Below are positions 17,565 through 26,734 of a DNA stretch of 64,000 nt, piece by piece. How positions within the stretch are numbered: the stretch's first letter is position 1; the number at the start of each line of letters is the position of its first letter. The DNA is taken from positions 806,001 through 870,000 of the forward strand of contig CAVVVC010000001.1 in assembly GCA_963751595.1 (NCBI GenBank). Reading direction: 5' to 3'. Source of the stretch: JAHEGP01 sp963751595 (GTDB taxonomy: Bacteria > Pseudomonadota > Gammaproteobacteria > Pseudomonadales > JAHEGP01). The position numbers were made by a program, and so were the translations under genes. The notes beneath the pieces are model-generated. The model did no database searches, was not told the DNA's origin, and saw nothing but the letters and a program-made list of their open reading frames with translations.

Positions 17565-18701
17565 ATGGACAATGAAGCAGACGGCCGGCCGGCCCAGGCT
17601 GGTGAGAGGGCTGAGGGGGCGCAGCGGCTTCCCGAGGAAGAATTGCTGCCGCTTGCCAAACTGGAGCCTCAGCGCCAGGCCGTGGTTAAGCAGTTGGTTG
17701 ACGATATCGATCTCGGGGATCGCAACTCCCTGCTGTTTTTTGGTAGCCAAATCCAGCAGGAGCTCACCCAGGTCTCTGACAATATGCTCGAAGGGGTCCG
17801 TAACAAAGATGCCGGACCCGCATCGAATTCATTGAACGAAGTCGTCACTACCCTGCGGGGTTTCGGTGCCGAAGACTTGGCGCGGAAACCGGGCTTTTTC
17901 GACCGCCTGCTGGGTGCGCCGAAACCGGTCGTGAAATTTCTGCAGAAGTACGAGAACGTGCGTGGTCAGATCGATGTGATCACCGACCGCCTGGAACAGC
18001 AGAAAACCCAGTTACTGACCGACATCGTTTCCCTGGACCGGCTCTACGACTCAAGCCTCGAGTATTTCCGGCAATTGGAGAATCATATTGCCGCTGGCAA
18101 GGAAAAGTTACGGTTGCTGGACAGCGTTGACATCCCGGCGGCAGAAAAGGCTGCGGCAAGCGGCGAAGACGTGCTGCAGGCGCAGGCCTTGAGCGATCTG
18201 CGCGCGGCCCGGGATGACCTGGAACGACGGGTACACGATTTGCAACTCACCCGCCAGGTGACCATGCAAGCGCTACCGAGCATTCGCCTGGTACAGGAGA
18301 ACGATAAAGGGCTGGTCAGCAAGATGCAGTCTACTATCGTCAACACTATCCCGCTCTGGCGCCAGCAACTCGCCCAGGCCATCACCATCCATCGCTCCGG
18401 CGAGGCCGCGAAAACCGTGAAAGCGGCGACTGACCTGACCAATGAGCTGTTGGAGAAAAACGCCGATGCCCTGCAATCGGCCAACCGGGAAGTTCGCACC
18501 CAACTCGAGCGCGGCGTGTTCGACGTCGAGGTCGTGAAAAGCGCGAACGACAAGCTGATCGCCACGATTCAGGAAAGCCTTCAGATTGCCCAGGAAGGCA
18601 AGGAACGCCGCGCCGCTGCGGTGCAGCAACTGGAGGCCTGTGAAAGCGAATTGCGCCAGACCCTGGCCGGCGCCAGTGCCGCCGGTGGCCAAACCCGCTA
18701 G
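17565..18701 (+). CDS. TelA-like toxic anion resistance family protein
   Basis: 378 residues, almost entirely helical and soluble by appearance. Seen: the N-terminal family region with LFFGSQIQQELTQVSDNMLEGVRNKDAG, FFDRLLGAPKPVVKFLQKYENVRGQID, and a C-terminal half rich in heptad-like helices, including PLWRQQLAQAITIHRSGEAA. TelA was named for tellurite resistance, but family members are widespread and the physiological role is not established. Its pairing with XpaC is conserved in many bacteria. Start ATG at 17565 preceded by ATCCGGAGTAAACCAAAT, giving a fair ribosome-binding site. Confidence 0.85.
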   Translation: MDNEADGRPAQAGERAEGAQRLPEEELLPLAKLEPQRQAVVKQLVDDIDLGDRNSLLFFGSQIQQELTQVSDNMLEGVRNKDAGPASNSLNEVVTTLRGFGAEDLARKPGFFDRLLGAPKPVVKFLQKYENVRGQIDVITDRLEQQKTQLLTDIVSLDRLYDSSLEYFRQLENHIAAGKEKLRLLDSVDIPAAEKAAASGEDVLQAQALSDLRAARDDLERRVHDLQLTRQVTMQALPSIRLVQENDKGLVSKMQSTIVNTIPLWRQQLAQAITIHRSGEAAKTVKAATDLTNELLEKNADALQSANREVRTQLERGVFDVEVVKSANDKLIATIQESLQIAQEGKERRAAAVQQLEACESELRQTLAGASAAGGQTR

Positions 18702-18829
18702 GGAAGGCCGGTCGAATCGCGCTGGCGAACAACGCTTGCGTGAGCGTTGATGATGAGCCGAGGGGCTTCCGCTGCAGCAATCCCGGCACCGACTTCAAAC
18801 TTGTCGACTCGACCGCTACAATCGCGCCC

Positions 18830-19525
18830 ATGAAATCACCGGATCTGACCCCTGTTATAACTTTCCTGGGCGAGCCCACCCCCCAGGAATGGGTGCTCGA
18901 GGCGCGCAAGCCCGAGCGATTATCGCAATTGTTGAGCGAGCATGCGGATCTGGAACAAAAAGCTGCTCAATCGGCGTTGACTATGGTACGACGTTACGCC
19001 CATGGGATACCTGGCAAAGCTCGCCGGGTCAGCGATAGCAGCGAGGGTGGTTCCCGCGGGGGGCTTCAGTCGGACCTGCTCAATAAAATGTCCCGCCTCG
19101 CACGGGAGGAATTGCGCCATTTCGAGCAGGTGCTGGCCGTTATGGAGAAGCGCAGCATCGTCTATCATCCCGTCCCATCCTCGCGTTACGCCGCTGGCCT
19201 GCGCGCCCCTATGCGACCCACGGAACCCGACAGGCTGGTCGATACCCTGATCGCGGGGGCCTTTATCGAGGCCCGGTCCTGTGAGCGGTTTGCCGCGCTG
19301 GCCCCTCACCTGGATGGTGCACTGGGTCGCTTTTATCAGTCGCTGCTGAAGTCAGAATCCCGCCATTTTCAGGATTATCTCAACCTGGCCTCGCGCTGTA
19401 ATGGGGGTTGTATAGAAGCTCGAGTCGCTCGTTTCCGGGACATTGAAAACGCCCTGATACGGGATTTCGATGACGAGTTTCGGTTTCACAGCGGACGGCC
19501 CTCGGCAAGTGCTTCCGCCGCCTAG
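18830..19525 (+). CDS. miaE: tRNA-(ms2io6A)-hydroxylase
   Basis: Diiron monooxygenase that hydroxylates the isopentenyl group of ms2i6A at tRNA position 37. 231 residues from the ATG at 18830; a GTG at 18740 would add 30 residues without family character, so the shorter form is chosen. Four-helix-bundle features: HADLEQKAAQSALTMVRRY (first Glu ligand), EELRHFEQV (E-x2-H ligands), AFIEARSCERF and ESRHFQDYL (second ligand set). Standalone gene following telA on the same strand, with a GC-rich palindrome (AACGCTTGCGTGAGCGTT) in the gap. Confidence 0.92.
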   Translation: MKSPDLTPVITFLGEPTPQEWVLEARKPERLSQLLSEHADLEQKAAQSALTMVRRYAHGIPGKARRVSDSSEGGSRGGLQSDLLNKMSRLAREELRHFEQVLAVMEKRSIVYHPVPSSRYAAGLRAPMRPTEPDRLVDTLIAGAFIEARSCERFAALAPHLDGALGRFYQSLLKSESRHFQDYLNLASRCNGGCIEARVARFRDIENALIRDFDDEFRFHSGRPSASASAA

Positions 19526-19939
19526 ACATTATGTAGTGACCTACCCGTCCTCAATGCCGTGGATTAAGCTTGGGACGGAACATCTTCGGCTCAGAGCCAT
19601 AATTGATGAGGGTAGATCATGCACGAGTTTATCAAGTATGTGGGCTTGGATACACACAAGGAAACGGTTGCAGTTGCCATTGCGGATAGATCCGGTGGGC
19701 GACCACGTTACTACGGTGAGATTGTGAATACGCCCATGGCGCTGGCGAAACTGATGAAGGACATCAGTCCCCACGGGGAAGTGGTTTCCTATTGCTATGA
19801 AGCGGGCCCATGCGGGTATGGTATCTATCGTCAGAACCTAATTCTGGACATGATCAGTGTTGCGCCCCGAACGCTATCCCTGATCTGTCTCAAGTGCTTG
19901 CTGAGAGGAAAAACATGCAAGAATAATGCTATCGATTGA
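19526..19939 (+). pseudogene. IS110-family transposase remnant with upstream left-end sequence
   Basis: A 106-codon frame from the ATG at 19619 begins with a typical IS110-family N-terminus: FIKYVGLDTHKETVAVAIAD (first catalytic Asp), GEIVNTPMALAKLMKDIS and VSYCYEAGPCGYGIYRQ (catalytic Glu region). Homology stops at about 19836, after YRQ; the remaining codons look random. The rest of the DEDD domain and the C-terminal domain are missing, so the element is dead. The 93 bp upstream (19526-19618) probably derive from the element's non-coding left end, which in IS110 relatives encodes the bridge RNA; I cannot define its boundary. Confidence 0.75.
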
Positions 19940-20049
19940 CAGGTCACAACATATCAGCAGGCTGCTAGTGCCCTGCTATTGATTGGACACCCGTGCTATT
20001 GGTAATTATTTCACAAGACGCAGGGCGGCCTATCTGCTAGCGTCGTTGC

Positions 20050-20232
20050 ATGGGAGAAGATATTTTTCGAGACAGGCGGATTGGCGAACGGCGACTGGCA
20101 GACGATATTTCGAGCCAGGTAATTTGCCGGCGCATCCATCCCGAACGTCGCAAACTGGCGCTGGTCGCCGATTGTTGGCAGTGGTGGTTGCGAGTCAATT
20201 ATGTCGAGGCGGACTCGTCCCGGCGCGCCTGA
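20050..20232 (+). CDS. possible 60-residue Arg-rich small protein
   Basis: Frame starting ATG-GGA-GAA, product MGEDIFRDRRIGERRLADD, then CRRIHPERRK and a Trp-rich stretch DCWQWWLRVNY. The repeated R-R pairs (DRR, ERR, CRR, ERR) resemble the Arg-Arg spacing in the tail of the protein at 62602-63039. There is no clear ribosome-binding sequence, and it lies in the stretch left behind by the IS110 remnant. It may be a real small gene or chance. The rest of 19940-20337 shows no other recognisable content. Confidence 0.3.
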   Translation: MGEDIFRDRRIGERRLADDISSQVICRRIHPERRKLALVADCWQWWLRVNYVEADSSRRA

Positions 20233-20337
20233 GGTCCCGAATTACGGGCCGGCATACCGACAAGCCTCCCGTCCCAGGCATGAACTATACCCTGGCGTCG
20301 AAGCTTCACTACCGAATTCAGTCAGGGGCTCACTGAA

Positions 20338-21072
20338 TTAAACGCAAGCGGATATAGGCCAGCTCTGTAATTCCAGCTCTCCTTCCCTCGCTTCTATCGC
20401 CCAGGCTTTTTGATCCCAGTCCCCGACCACCCAACGCTGACCGGCCCGCCCAGCGACCTGGACTTCATGGGTGGCGGGGCGATGGGTATGCCCATGTATC
20501 AGCGTATCAACCTGGTAATGCTCCATCAGGCGCTCTACCTCCGCCGGGGTAACGTCCATAATACTGTCGGGTTTGTTGCGGTTGGCCGCCTTGCTCCCGG
20601 CGCGCCAACGGGCGGCGATCTGCAGCCGCTTTTTCAGGGGCAGGTGGGCTAACAGCCACTTGACCGGGGGAAAGCGCACTTTACGCCGAAACCGTTGATA
20701 GGCTTCATCGTCAAGGCACAGGCTGTCACCGTGCATTACCAATACCCGCCGCCCGTCGAGTTCAACCAGGGCCTCGTCTGTGAGCAGCGCTGCACCGGTC
20801 GCGGCGGCAAAGCGCTTGCCGACCAGGAAATCGCGATTACCGTGCTGAAAGTAGAGGCGGGTTCCCCCACGGGTCAACCCGCGCAGTGCCCCAAGTACCT
20901 GCCGCGCCAGGGGAGAGGGGTCATCATCACCGATCCAGGCTTCAAACAGATCGCCCAGGATATACAGCGCCTCTGCCCCCTCCACGCGTTGCTGCAGAAA
21001 AGCCAGAAATGCCTCGGTAACTTCCGGCCGTTCCGGGGACAGATGCAGGTCGGCGATAAAAAATGTGGTCAT
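20338..21072 (-). CDS. lpxH: UDP-2,3-diacylglucosamine diphosphatase
   Basis: Peripheral-membrane metallophosphoesterase of lipid A synthesis that makes lipid X from UDP-2,3-diacylglucosamine. 244 residues. All metal-binding motifs are present: IADLHLS (D8, H10), LGDLFEAW, HGNRDFLVG, VLMHGDSLC and IHGHTHRP. Its ATG overlaps the ppiB stop by four bases (ATGA), so it is translationally coupled to ppiB. An intact lpxH indicates a Gram-negative envelope with the LpxH rather than the LpxI route. Confidence 0.96.
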   Translation of the reverse strand: MTTFFIADLHLSPERPEVTEAFLAFLQQRVEGAEALYILGDLFEAWIGDDDPSPLARQVLGALRGLTRGGTRLYFQHGNRDFLVGKRFAAATGAALLTDEALVELDGRRVLVMHGDSLCLDDEAYQRFRRKVRFPPVKWLLAHLPLKKRLQIAARWRAGSKAANRNKPDSIMDVTPAEVERLMEHYQVDTLIHGHTHRPATHEVQVAGRAGQRWVVGDWDQKAWAIEAREGELELQSWPISACV

Positions 21073-21578
21073 TTATCCCGATAGTCTTCACTGACGGTAG
21101 CGCTTTCAATGACCACGGGTTCCACCGGAACATCCTGGTGGCCGCCCCTGGACCCGGTGCGCACAGCCTCGATCTTCTTGACCGTATCCATGCCCTCGAC
21201 CACCTTGCCAAACACGGCGTATCCCCAGCCCTGGGAGGTCTTCCCCGTGTGGTTGAGAAAGTTGTTGTCTTTCAGGTTGATAAAGAACTGGGCTGTGGCC
21301 GATTCCGGATCCATGGTGCGCGCCATGGCAATGGTGCCGGTATCGTTCTTCAGACCATTGTCGGCTTCATTGGCAATCGGTGGCCTTGTGCGTTTTTGCT
21401 GCATATCTGCATCGAAGCCGCCCCCCTGAATCATGAAATCGCCAATGACCCGGTGAAATACGGTACCGTCGAAAAAACCGTCCCTGGCGTACTGGAGAAA
21501 GTTGGCGGCGGTTACCGGGGCCTTGTCAAAATCCAGCTCCAGGACAATGGTGCCGTGGTTGGTCTGCAGAGTAATCAT
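21069..21578 (-). CDS. ppiB: peptidyl-prolyl cis-trans isomerase B (cyclophilin)
   Basis: Cytoplasmic cyclophilin, 169 residues, no signal peptide. Active-site motifs are visible: FHRVIGDFMIQGGGF (catalytic Arg), ATAQFFINLKDN and WGYAVFGKVVEGMD. Divergent from glnS across 136 bp, co-transcribed with lpxH. This ppiB-lpxH / glnS-cysS arrangement is typical of pseudomonad-type gammaproteobacteria. Confidence 0.96.
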   Translation of the reverse strand: MITLQTNHGTIVLELDFDKAPVTAANFLQYARDGFFDGTVFHRVIGDFMIQGGGFDADMQQKRTRPPIANEADNGLKNDTGTIAMARTMDPESATAQFFINLKDNNFLNHTGKTSQGWGYAVFGKVVEGMDTVKKIEAVRTGSRGGHQDVPVEPVVIESATVSEDYRDK

Positions 21579-21651
21579 GTAAGCTGTCCCAATAATGAAT
21601 AAGTCGGCTATGATACGTGCTGGCGCCGCGAAAGGAAAAGCCCCGGCGCTG

Positions 21652-21680
21652 TTTAACGCCCGCCGCGGTGCCGCTATAAT
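21652..21680 (+). promoter_or_regulatory. predicted sigma-70 promoter of glnS
   Basis: A perfect TATAAT (21675-21680) with TTTAAC 17 bp upstream (21652-21657). A transcript would begin near 21687, leaving about 28 nucleotides of leader before the glnS ATG. The -35 half is weak, so the call rests mostly on the -10 and spacing. Confidence 0.55.
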
Positions 21681-21714
21681 CCCGCCCCTTTATTGACTGG
21701 AAACATCTGTCGCC

Positions 21715-23385
21715 ATGAGCGCAAACGAGAAACCCCAGCATTTTCTGCAGCAAATCATTCGCGATGATATCGCCGCGGGAAAAATCGAAACGCCCGTCAC
21801 GCGCTTTCCTCCGGAGCCCAACGGCTATCTCCACATCGGTCACGCCAAATCGATTTGCCTGAATTTTGGCCTCGCCAGTCAGTTCGGCGGCGTCTGCAAC
21901 CTGCGATTTGACGACACCAATCCGGAAAAGGAGGAGGACGAGTTCGTTCGGGCGATCGAGGACGATGTGCGCTGGCTGGGCTTCGAATGGGAAGGTGAGC
22001 CGCGCTTTGCGTCGGATTACTTCCCCACGCTCTACGAGTGGGCCCGCTACCTCGTGGAGCAGGGGCTGGCTTACGTTTGTGAGCTCGATAGTGACACCAT
22101 GCGTGAATATCGAGGTACCCTGACCGAGCCCGGCAAAGACAGCCCCTACCGAAACCGGGGTGCGGAGGAAAGCCTGGAGCTGCTGGAGAGGATGCGCACC
22201 GGGGCAGTTGCCGAGGGCAAAGCCACTCTGCGCGCGCGCATCGATATGGCCTCTCCCAACCTGAATTTGCGTGATCCGGTTTTGTATCGAATCAAGCGCG
22301 TGGCGCATCATCGCACCGGCGATGACTGGAATATCTATCCGTCCTACGACTTTGCCCACGGCCAGGAGGACGCGATCGAGGGCGTCACCCATTCTATCTG
22401 CACGCTGGAGTTCGAGGATCACAGGCCGCTTTACGATTGGTTCATCGAGCACCTGCCGGTGCCTTCTTCGCCGCGCCAGTACGAATTTGCGCGCCTGAAC
22501 CTGAGCTATACCGTTACCAGCAAACGCAAGCTCAAGATGCTGGTTGATCAGGGGGTTGTAAATGGCTGGGATGATCCGCGCATGCCCACTCTTGTCGGCC
22601 TGCGCCGCCGCGGCTACAGTGCGGCCGCCATTCGTCGATTTTGCGACATGATCGGAGTTACCCGCTCCGACAGTCTGGTCGACGTGGGTATGCTGGAGTT
22701 TGCGATAAGAGATCAGCTCAACCAAACCGCCCCCCGGGCCATGTGCGTGCTTGAACCTTTAAAGCTGATTATCAGTAACTTCGAGGCGGACGCGACTGAG
22801 TTGGTGGATGCACCGGTACACCCGGATCACCCGGAATCCGGCGCTCGCCGGCTGCCCTTTACCAAAGAGCTGTTTATCGAGCGCACCGACTTCAGCGAAG
22901 ACGTGTCGCTGTCACGGAAAAAGTTCAAGCGACTGGTGCTGGGGGAGTGGGTGCGACTGCGCAGTGCCTATATCATCCGGGCCGACAGCGTTGAGCGGGG
23001 TCCGGACGGAGCCCTGACCGCGGTGCATTGTTCCCTGGTGCCCGACACCGTGGGTGCCAGCCCACCCGAGGGCATCAAACCCAGGGGAGTGATTCACTGG
23101 GTCTCTGCAAGCCATGGCCGGCCTGCAACGGTGAATCTGTACGACCGCCTGTTCAGCGATGAGACGCCGGACGCCGGTGACAAGGATTTCATGGAGTATC
23201 TCAATCCCGCATCATTGCAGGTGATGAAAAACTGCTGGGTAGAACCCGGGCTCGAAGCGGCGGCACCGGAGCAGGCATTCCAGTTTGAGCGTAGCGGTTA
23301 CTTCGTTGCGGATCGACATGCCCACAGCAGTGACAACCCGGTTTTTAACCGCATCATCGGTCTCAAGGACAGCTCCGGCCGGTAG
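21715..23385 (+). CDS. glnS: glutaminyl-tRNA synthetase
   Basis: Class I aminoacyl-tRNA synthetase charging tRNA-Gln. 556 residues. HIGH motif in PNGYLHIGHAKS (about residue 35-46), DDTNPEKE, the catalytic core SICTLEFEDHRPLYDW, and the KMSKS-equivalent VTSKRKL; then a C-terminal beta-barrel anticodon-binding part ending in VADRHAHSSDNPVFNRI. A direct charging route means no dependence on the GatCAB amidation pathway for Gln. cysS follows 28 bp downstream. Confidence 0.97.
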   Translation: MSANEKPQHFLQQIIRDDIAAGKIETPVTRFPPEPNGYLHIGHAKSICLNFGLASQFGGVCNLRFDDTNPEKEEDEFVRAIEDDVRWLGFEWEGEPRFASDYFPTLYEWARYLVEQGLAYVCELDSDTMREYRGTLTEPGKDSPYRNRGAEESLELLERMRTGAVAEGKATLRARIDMASPNLNLRDPVLYRIKRVAHHRTGDDWNIYPSYDFAHGQEDAIEGVTHSICTLEFEDHRPLYDWFIEHLPVPSSPRQYEFARLNLSYTVTSKRKLKMLVDQGVVNGWDDPRMPTLVGLRRRGYSAAAIRRFCDMIGVTRSDSLVDVGMLEFAIRDQLNQTAPRAMCVLEPLKLIISNFEADATELVDAPVHPDHPESGARRLPFTKELFIERTDFSEDVSLSRKKFKRLVLGEWVRLRSAYIIRADSVERGPDGALTAVHCSLVPDTVGASPPEGIKPRGVIHWVSASHGRPATVNLYDRLFSDETPDAGDKDFMEYLNPASLQVMKNCWVEPGLEAAAPEQAFQFERSGYFVADRHAHSSDNPVFNRIIGLKDSSGR

Positions 23386-23413
23386 CCCCGGCAGCGAGCG
23401 TGGCAGCATCACC

Positions 23414-24817
23414 ATGGTTTTAAAAATTTACAACACCCTGGCTCGTGACAAGCAGGTTTTTACACCCATCGAGCCGAATAAAATTCGGCTCTACGTCTGC
23501 GGTATGACGGTTTATGACTACTGTCACCTGGGACATGCCCGGGTACTGGTCGCCTTTGACGTGATTACCCGCTATCTGCGCGCCAGCGGGTATACGGTCG
23601 ACTACGTGCGCAACATAACCGATATCGACGACAAGATCATCGACCGGGCACAACGTAACGGCGAGCCTTTCCAGGCACTCACCGAACGCTTTATTGCAGC
23701 CATGCACGAGGATGAGGCATGCCTGGGAGTATTGCCCCCGGACCAGGAGCCACGAGCCACCGCCCACATGGGTGATATCATTGCCATGGTCCAGACTCTG
23801 GTCGACAAGGGCTACGCTTACATCGCCGCCAATGGCGATGTCTACTATGCGGTGAAGAAGTTCCCGCGCTACGGTTCCCTTTCCGGCAAAAAGCCTGACG
23901 AATTGCTCGCCGGTGCGCGTATCGAAACCGGGGACATCAAGCGCGACCACCGCGACTTTGCCCTCTGGAAAGCCACCAGCCAGGACGAGGCGCACTGGAA
24001 CTCCCCCTGGGGCCCGGGGAGGCCGGGTTGGCACATCGAATGCTCGGCCATGTCGCGGAGCTGCCTGGGCGCGCATTTCGATATTCACGGCGGCGGTCCA
24101 GACCTGCCATTTCCGCACCATGAAAACGAGATTGCGCAGTCTGAGGCTGCCAATGGTTGTCAGTTCGTCAACTATTGGATGCATGCCGGCGCGGTGCGGG
24201 TAGACGGGGAAAAGATGTCCAAGTCCCTGGGGAATTTTTTCACTATCCGGGAAATACTAGCCGAGTATCATCCCGAGGTGGTGCGCTACCTGCTGATAAG
24301 CAGCCAGTATCGCAGCGCTATCAATTATTCCCTCGAGACCCTGCAAACTGCCCGCGGCGCGCTGCAGCGCTTGTACACGGCGTTGCGGGGCATTGCTCTG
24401 GAGGAAGCCCCCGGGCTACAGGCGCTGGACGAAAAAGACGCCTTCGTGCAACGCTTTGTCGCCGCGATGGATGACGATTTCAATACGCCTGTGGCGCTGT
24501 CCGTGCTGTTTGAACTGGTGCGGGAACTCAATCTGCTGCGCGCTGACGGCAAGGATGCCGAGTCCCGAAAACTGGCGCGAACCCTGAAAGGCCTGGGGTC
24601 AGTACTGGGCCTGCTGCAGGAGGATCCGGAGAGTTTTCTCAAGTCAGGTGCTGCCGATGCGCCAGGGGACGAGGCTATCGAGGCCCTGGTAGCCGAGCGC
24701 GAGCAGGCCAAGCGCGAGAAAAACTACGCCCGTGCTGACGAAATTCGCGAACAGCTCAAACAACAGGGCGTGCTGCTGGAGGATGGCCGCGGGGGAACCC
24801 AGTGGAAACGGTCCTGA
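23414..24817 (+). CDS. cysS: cysteinyl-tRNA synthetase
   Basis: Class I synthetase charging tRNA-Cys. 467 residues from the ATG at 23414 (M-V-L-K-I-Y-N-T-L); a longer frame reaching back to 23285 runs inside glnS and is rejected. Zinc/active-site Cys in VCGMTVYDYCHLGHARV, HxGH motif HLGH, WHIECSAMS (second zinc ligand region), HHENEIAQSEA (two His) and the KMSKS loop GEKMSKSLGNF. Same orientation as glnS. Confidence 0.97.
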   Translation: MVLKIYNTLARDKQVFTPIEPNKIRLYVCGMTVYDYCHLGHARVLVAFDVITRYLRASGYTVDYVRNITDIDDKIIDRAQRNGEPFQALTERFIAAMHEDEACLGVLPPDQEPRATAHMGDIIAMVQTLVDKGYAYIAANGDVYYAVKKFPRYGSLSGKKPDELLAGARIETGDIKRDHRDFALWKATSQDEAHWNSPWGPGRPGWHIECSAMSRSCLGAHFDIHGGGPDLPFPHHENEIAQSEAANGCQFVNYWMHAGAVRVDGEKMSKSLGNFFTIREILAEYHPEVVRYLLISSQYRSAINYSLETLQTARGALQRLYTALRGIALEEAPGLQALDEKDAFVQRFVAAMDDDFNTPVALSVLFELVRELNLLRADGKDAESRKLARTLKGLGSVLGLLQEDPESFLKSGAADAPGDEAIEALVAEREQAKREKNYARADEIREQLKQQGVLLEDGRGGTQWKRS

Positions 24818-24891
24818 AGCCGCCCCAGAGAAGCCCCGTCAACGCCGGCGAGAGCCGGCTCCCGCCGAACCCGTAATCGGAAACGCGACCA

Positions 24892-26715
24892 ATGAAAGGC
24901 TTGCTGGGAAAAACCGGTTTCTTCGCCTACATCGTCGTCGTGTTTCTCAATGCCTTTATCGACCTGGGGCATAAGATCATCGTCCAGAATACCGTTTTCA
25001 AAGTCTATGACGGTAATGTCCAGATCATGCTGACGGCCATCGTCAATGCGCTGATCCTGCTGCCCTTTATTCTGTTCTTCAGTCCCTCCGGCTTTCTTTC
25101 TGACAAGTACCCCAAAAACCGGGTGATGCGGGCCGCAGCCTGGGCTGCCCTGGGTCTGACCCTGGCAATTACCCTCTGTTACTACCAGGGCTGGTTTATT
25201 GCCGCATTCTGCATGACTTTTTTGCTGGCCGTGCAAAGTGCTTTTTACTCTCCGGCCAAATACGGTTATATCAAGACCCTGCTCGGCAAAGAGCGGCTGG
25301 GGGAGGGCAATGGCGCGGTGCAGGCGGTCACTATCATCGCCATTCTACTCGGGACCTTCGTCTACTCGATCCTGTTTGAGGCCCGCTACGATGCTGATCT
25401 GCATTTCAATGAAGCCACGATTCTGTCGGCAATAGCCCCGCTGGGCTGGCTGCTGGTGGCCAATAGCCTGCTGCAACTGGTATTCGCCTACCGCGTACCG
25501 GAACTCGAACAAACCGCAAGCGCCATGCGTTTCGACTGGGGGGACTACCGGCGGGGCAGGGCGCTGCGCCAGAACATCGAGCCCATTCGACGCCAGCCAA
25601 CGATCCGGCTGGCGATCACCGGACTGGCGATGTTCTGGTCGGTCAGTCAGGTGATGTTGGCCACCTTTCCGGCCTTCGCCAAGGAGACCCTGGGTGAAAC
25701 CAATACGGTGATGATTCAAGGTACCCTGGCCGCCAGCGGCCTGGGTATTATGCTTGGGGCGCTGCTGGCGGGCCGTTGGTCGCGCAGGCATATCGAACTG
25801 GCGCTGGTTCCCCTTGGGGCCGCTGGCATCGTCACCGGCCTGGCATTGATCCCTAACATTCATAGCAATACAGGCCATGTTGTCAATTTTATGATGATTG
25901 GCGTGATGGGCGGTTTTTTTATCGTGCCCCTCAACGCGCTGATCCAGTTTCACGCCCAGGACACAGAACTGGGCAAGGTGCTGGCTGGCAACAACCTGTT
26001 CCAGAATATCGCCATGCTGGTTTTCCTGCTGGTCACGGTGATGCTGTCATCCGCCGGTGCCAGTGCGGTGCTTATATTGAGCCTGTTGGTAATGGTTGCG
26101 CTCGGCGGCGGTCTCTACACCGTGGTCATGCTGCCGCAATCCCTGGCACGTTGCGTTCTGTTCGCACGCAGCGGCGGCAGATTGGCAAAAGTCGAGGGGC
26201 TGGGTGTTCGCAATCTACCGGAATCCGCGGGTGCGCTACTGGTGGGTAAACCCGGCGAAAACGATGACTGGGCCTGGTTGCAACTGGCATCGCCAAGACA
26301 AATAAAACTGCTGATTCCCCGGCCCCTCTATCGGCACAAGTATCTGGGTTGGTGGTTCAAACTTTGTCGGTCGATACCGACAGACCCGGATCAACAATCC
26401 GCCGCGGCATTGGCGGAAATAGCCAACCTCGTGAAGTCTAGGCAGATCGTTTACCGGGAGTTTGCCGTTTCTCCCGGCGGCGGCAAGGCCTCCGATCGGC
26501 AGTCCGAGTTGCGCGAGATCATTGCCGCAGCCCCGGCAGAACTGCGTATCATTCCCTATTCCATCGAATGTTGTGATAGCACTGGAAAAACCGTGGTTAC
26601 TTTTGGTCGGGCTGAGCCAGCCGCCATTGGCTGGAACTCCCTCCAGCAGACGATCGAGGCGCTTTCAGGCGCACCGCAGGGAGAGGTCGGGTCGGCCCGA
26701 GCGTCGCCTGATTGA
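24892..26715 (+). CDS. LplT-like MFS transporter fused to a degenerate acyltransferase-like domain
   Basis: 607 residues. Residues 1 to about 420 form a 12-helix MFS domain of the lysophospholipid-transporter type: FLNAFIDLGHKIIVQNTVF at the start, and FYSPAKYGYIKTLLGKERL in the middle. In relatives this domain can be fused to a PlsC acyltransferase and an acyl-ACP synthetase. Here about 180 residues follow that align by eye with PlsC (LPESAGALLVGK; IPRPLYRHKYLGWWFKL; SIPTDPDQQ; LRIIPYSIE), but the His-x4-Asp motif reads KPGENDDW and the FPEG motif is absent. So the transport function is plausible, acyl transfer is not. It ends 19 bp before the convergent hlyD. Confidence 0.82.
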   Translation: MKGLLGKTGFFAYIVVVFLNAFIDLGHKIIVQNTVFKVYDGNVQIMLTAIVNALILLPFILFFSPSGFLSDKYPKNRVMRAAAWAALGLTLAITLCYYQGWFIAAFCMTFLLAVQSAFYSPAKYGYIKTLLGKERLGEGNGAVQAVTIIAILLGTFVYSILFEARYDADLHFNEATILSAIAPLGWLLVANSLLQLVFAYRVPELEQTASAMRFDWGDYRRGRALRQNIEPIRRQPTIRLAITGLAMFWSVSQVMLATFPAFAKETLGETNTVMIQGTLAASGLGIMLGALLAGRWSRRHIELALVPLGAAGIVTGLALIPNIHSNTGHVVNFMMIGVMGGFFIVPLNALIQFHAQDTELGKVLAGNNLFQNIAMLVFLLVTVMLSSAGASAVLILSLLVMVALGGGLYTVVMLPQSLARCVLFARSGGRLAKVEGLGVRNLPESAGALLVGKPGENDDWAWLQLASPRQIKLLIPRPLYRHKYLGWWFKLCRSIPTDPDQQSAAALAEIANLVKSRQIVYREFAVSPGGGKASDRQSELREIIAAAPAELRIIPYSIECCDSTGKTVVTFGRAEPAAIGWNSLQQTIEALSGAPQGEVGSARASPD

Positions 26716-26734
26716 AGTCGCCAGGGCTCGCGCC

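Noticed and set aside
23285..23413. Longer start for cysS
   Set aside because: The extension lies inside the 3' end of glnS and the family start M-V-L-K-I-Y-N-T is at 23414.
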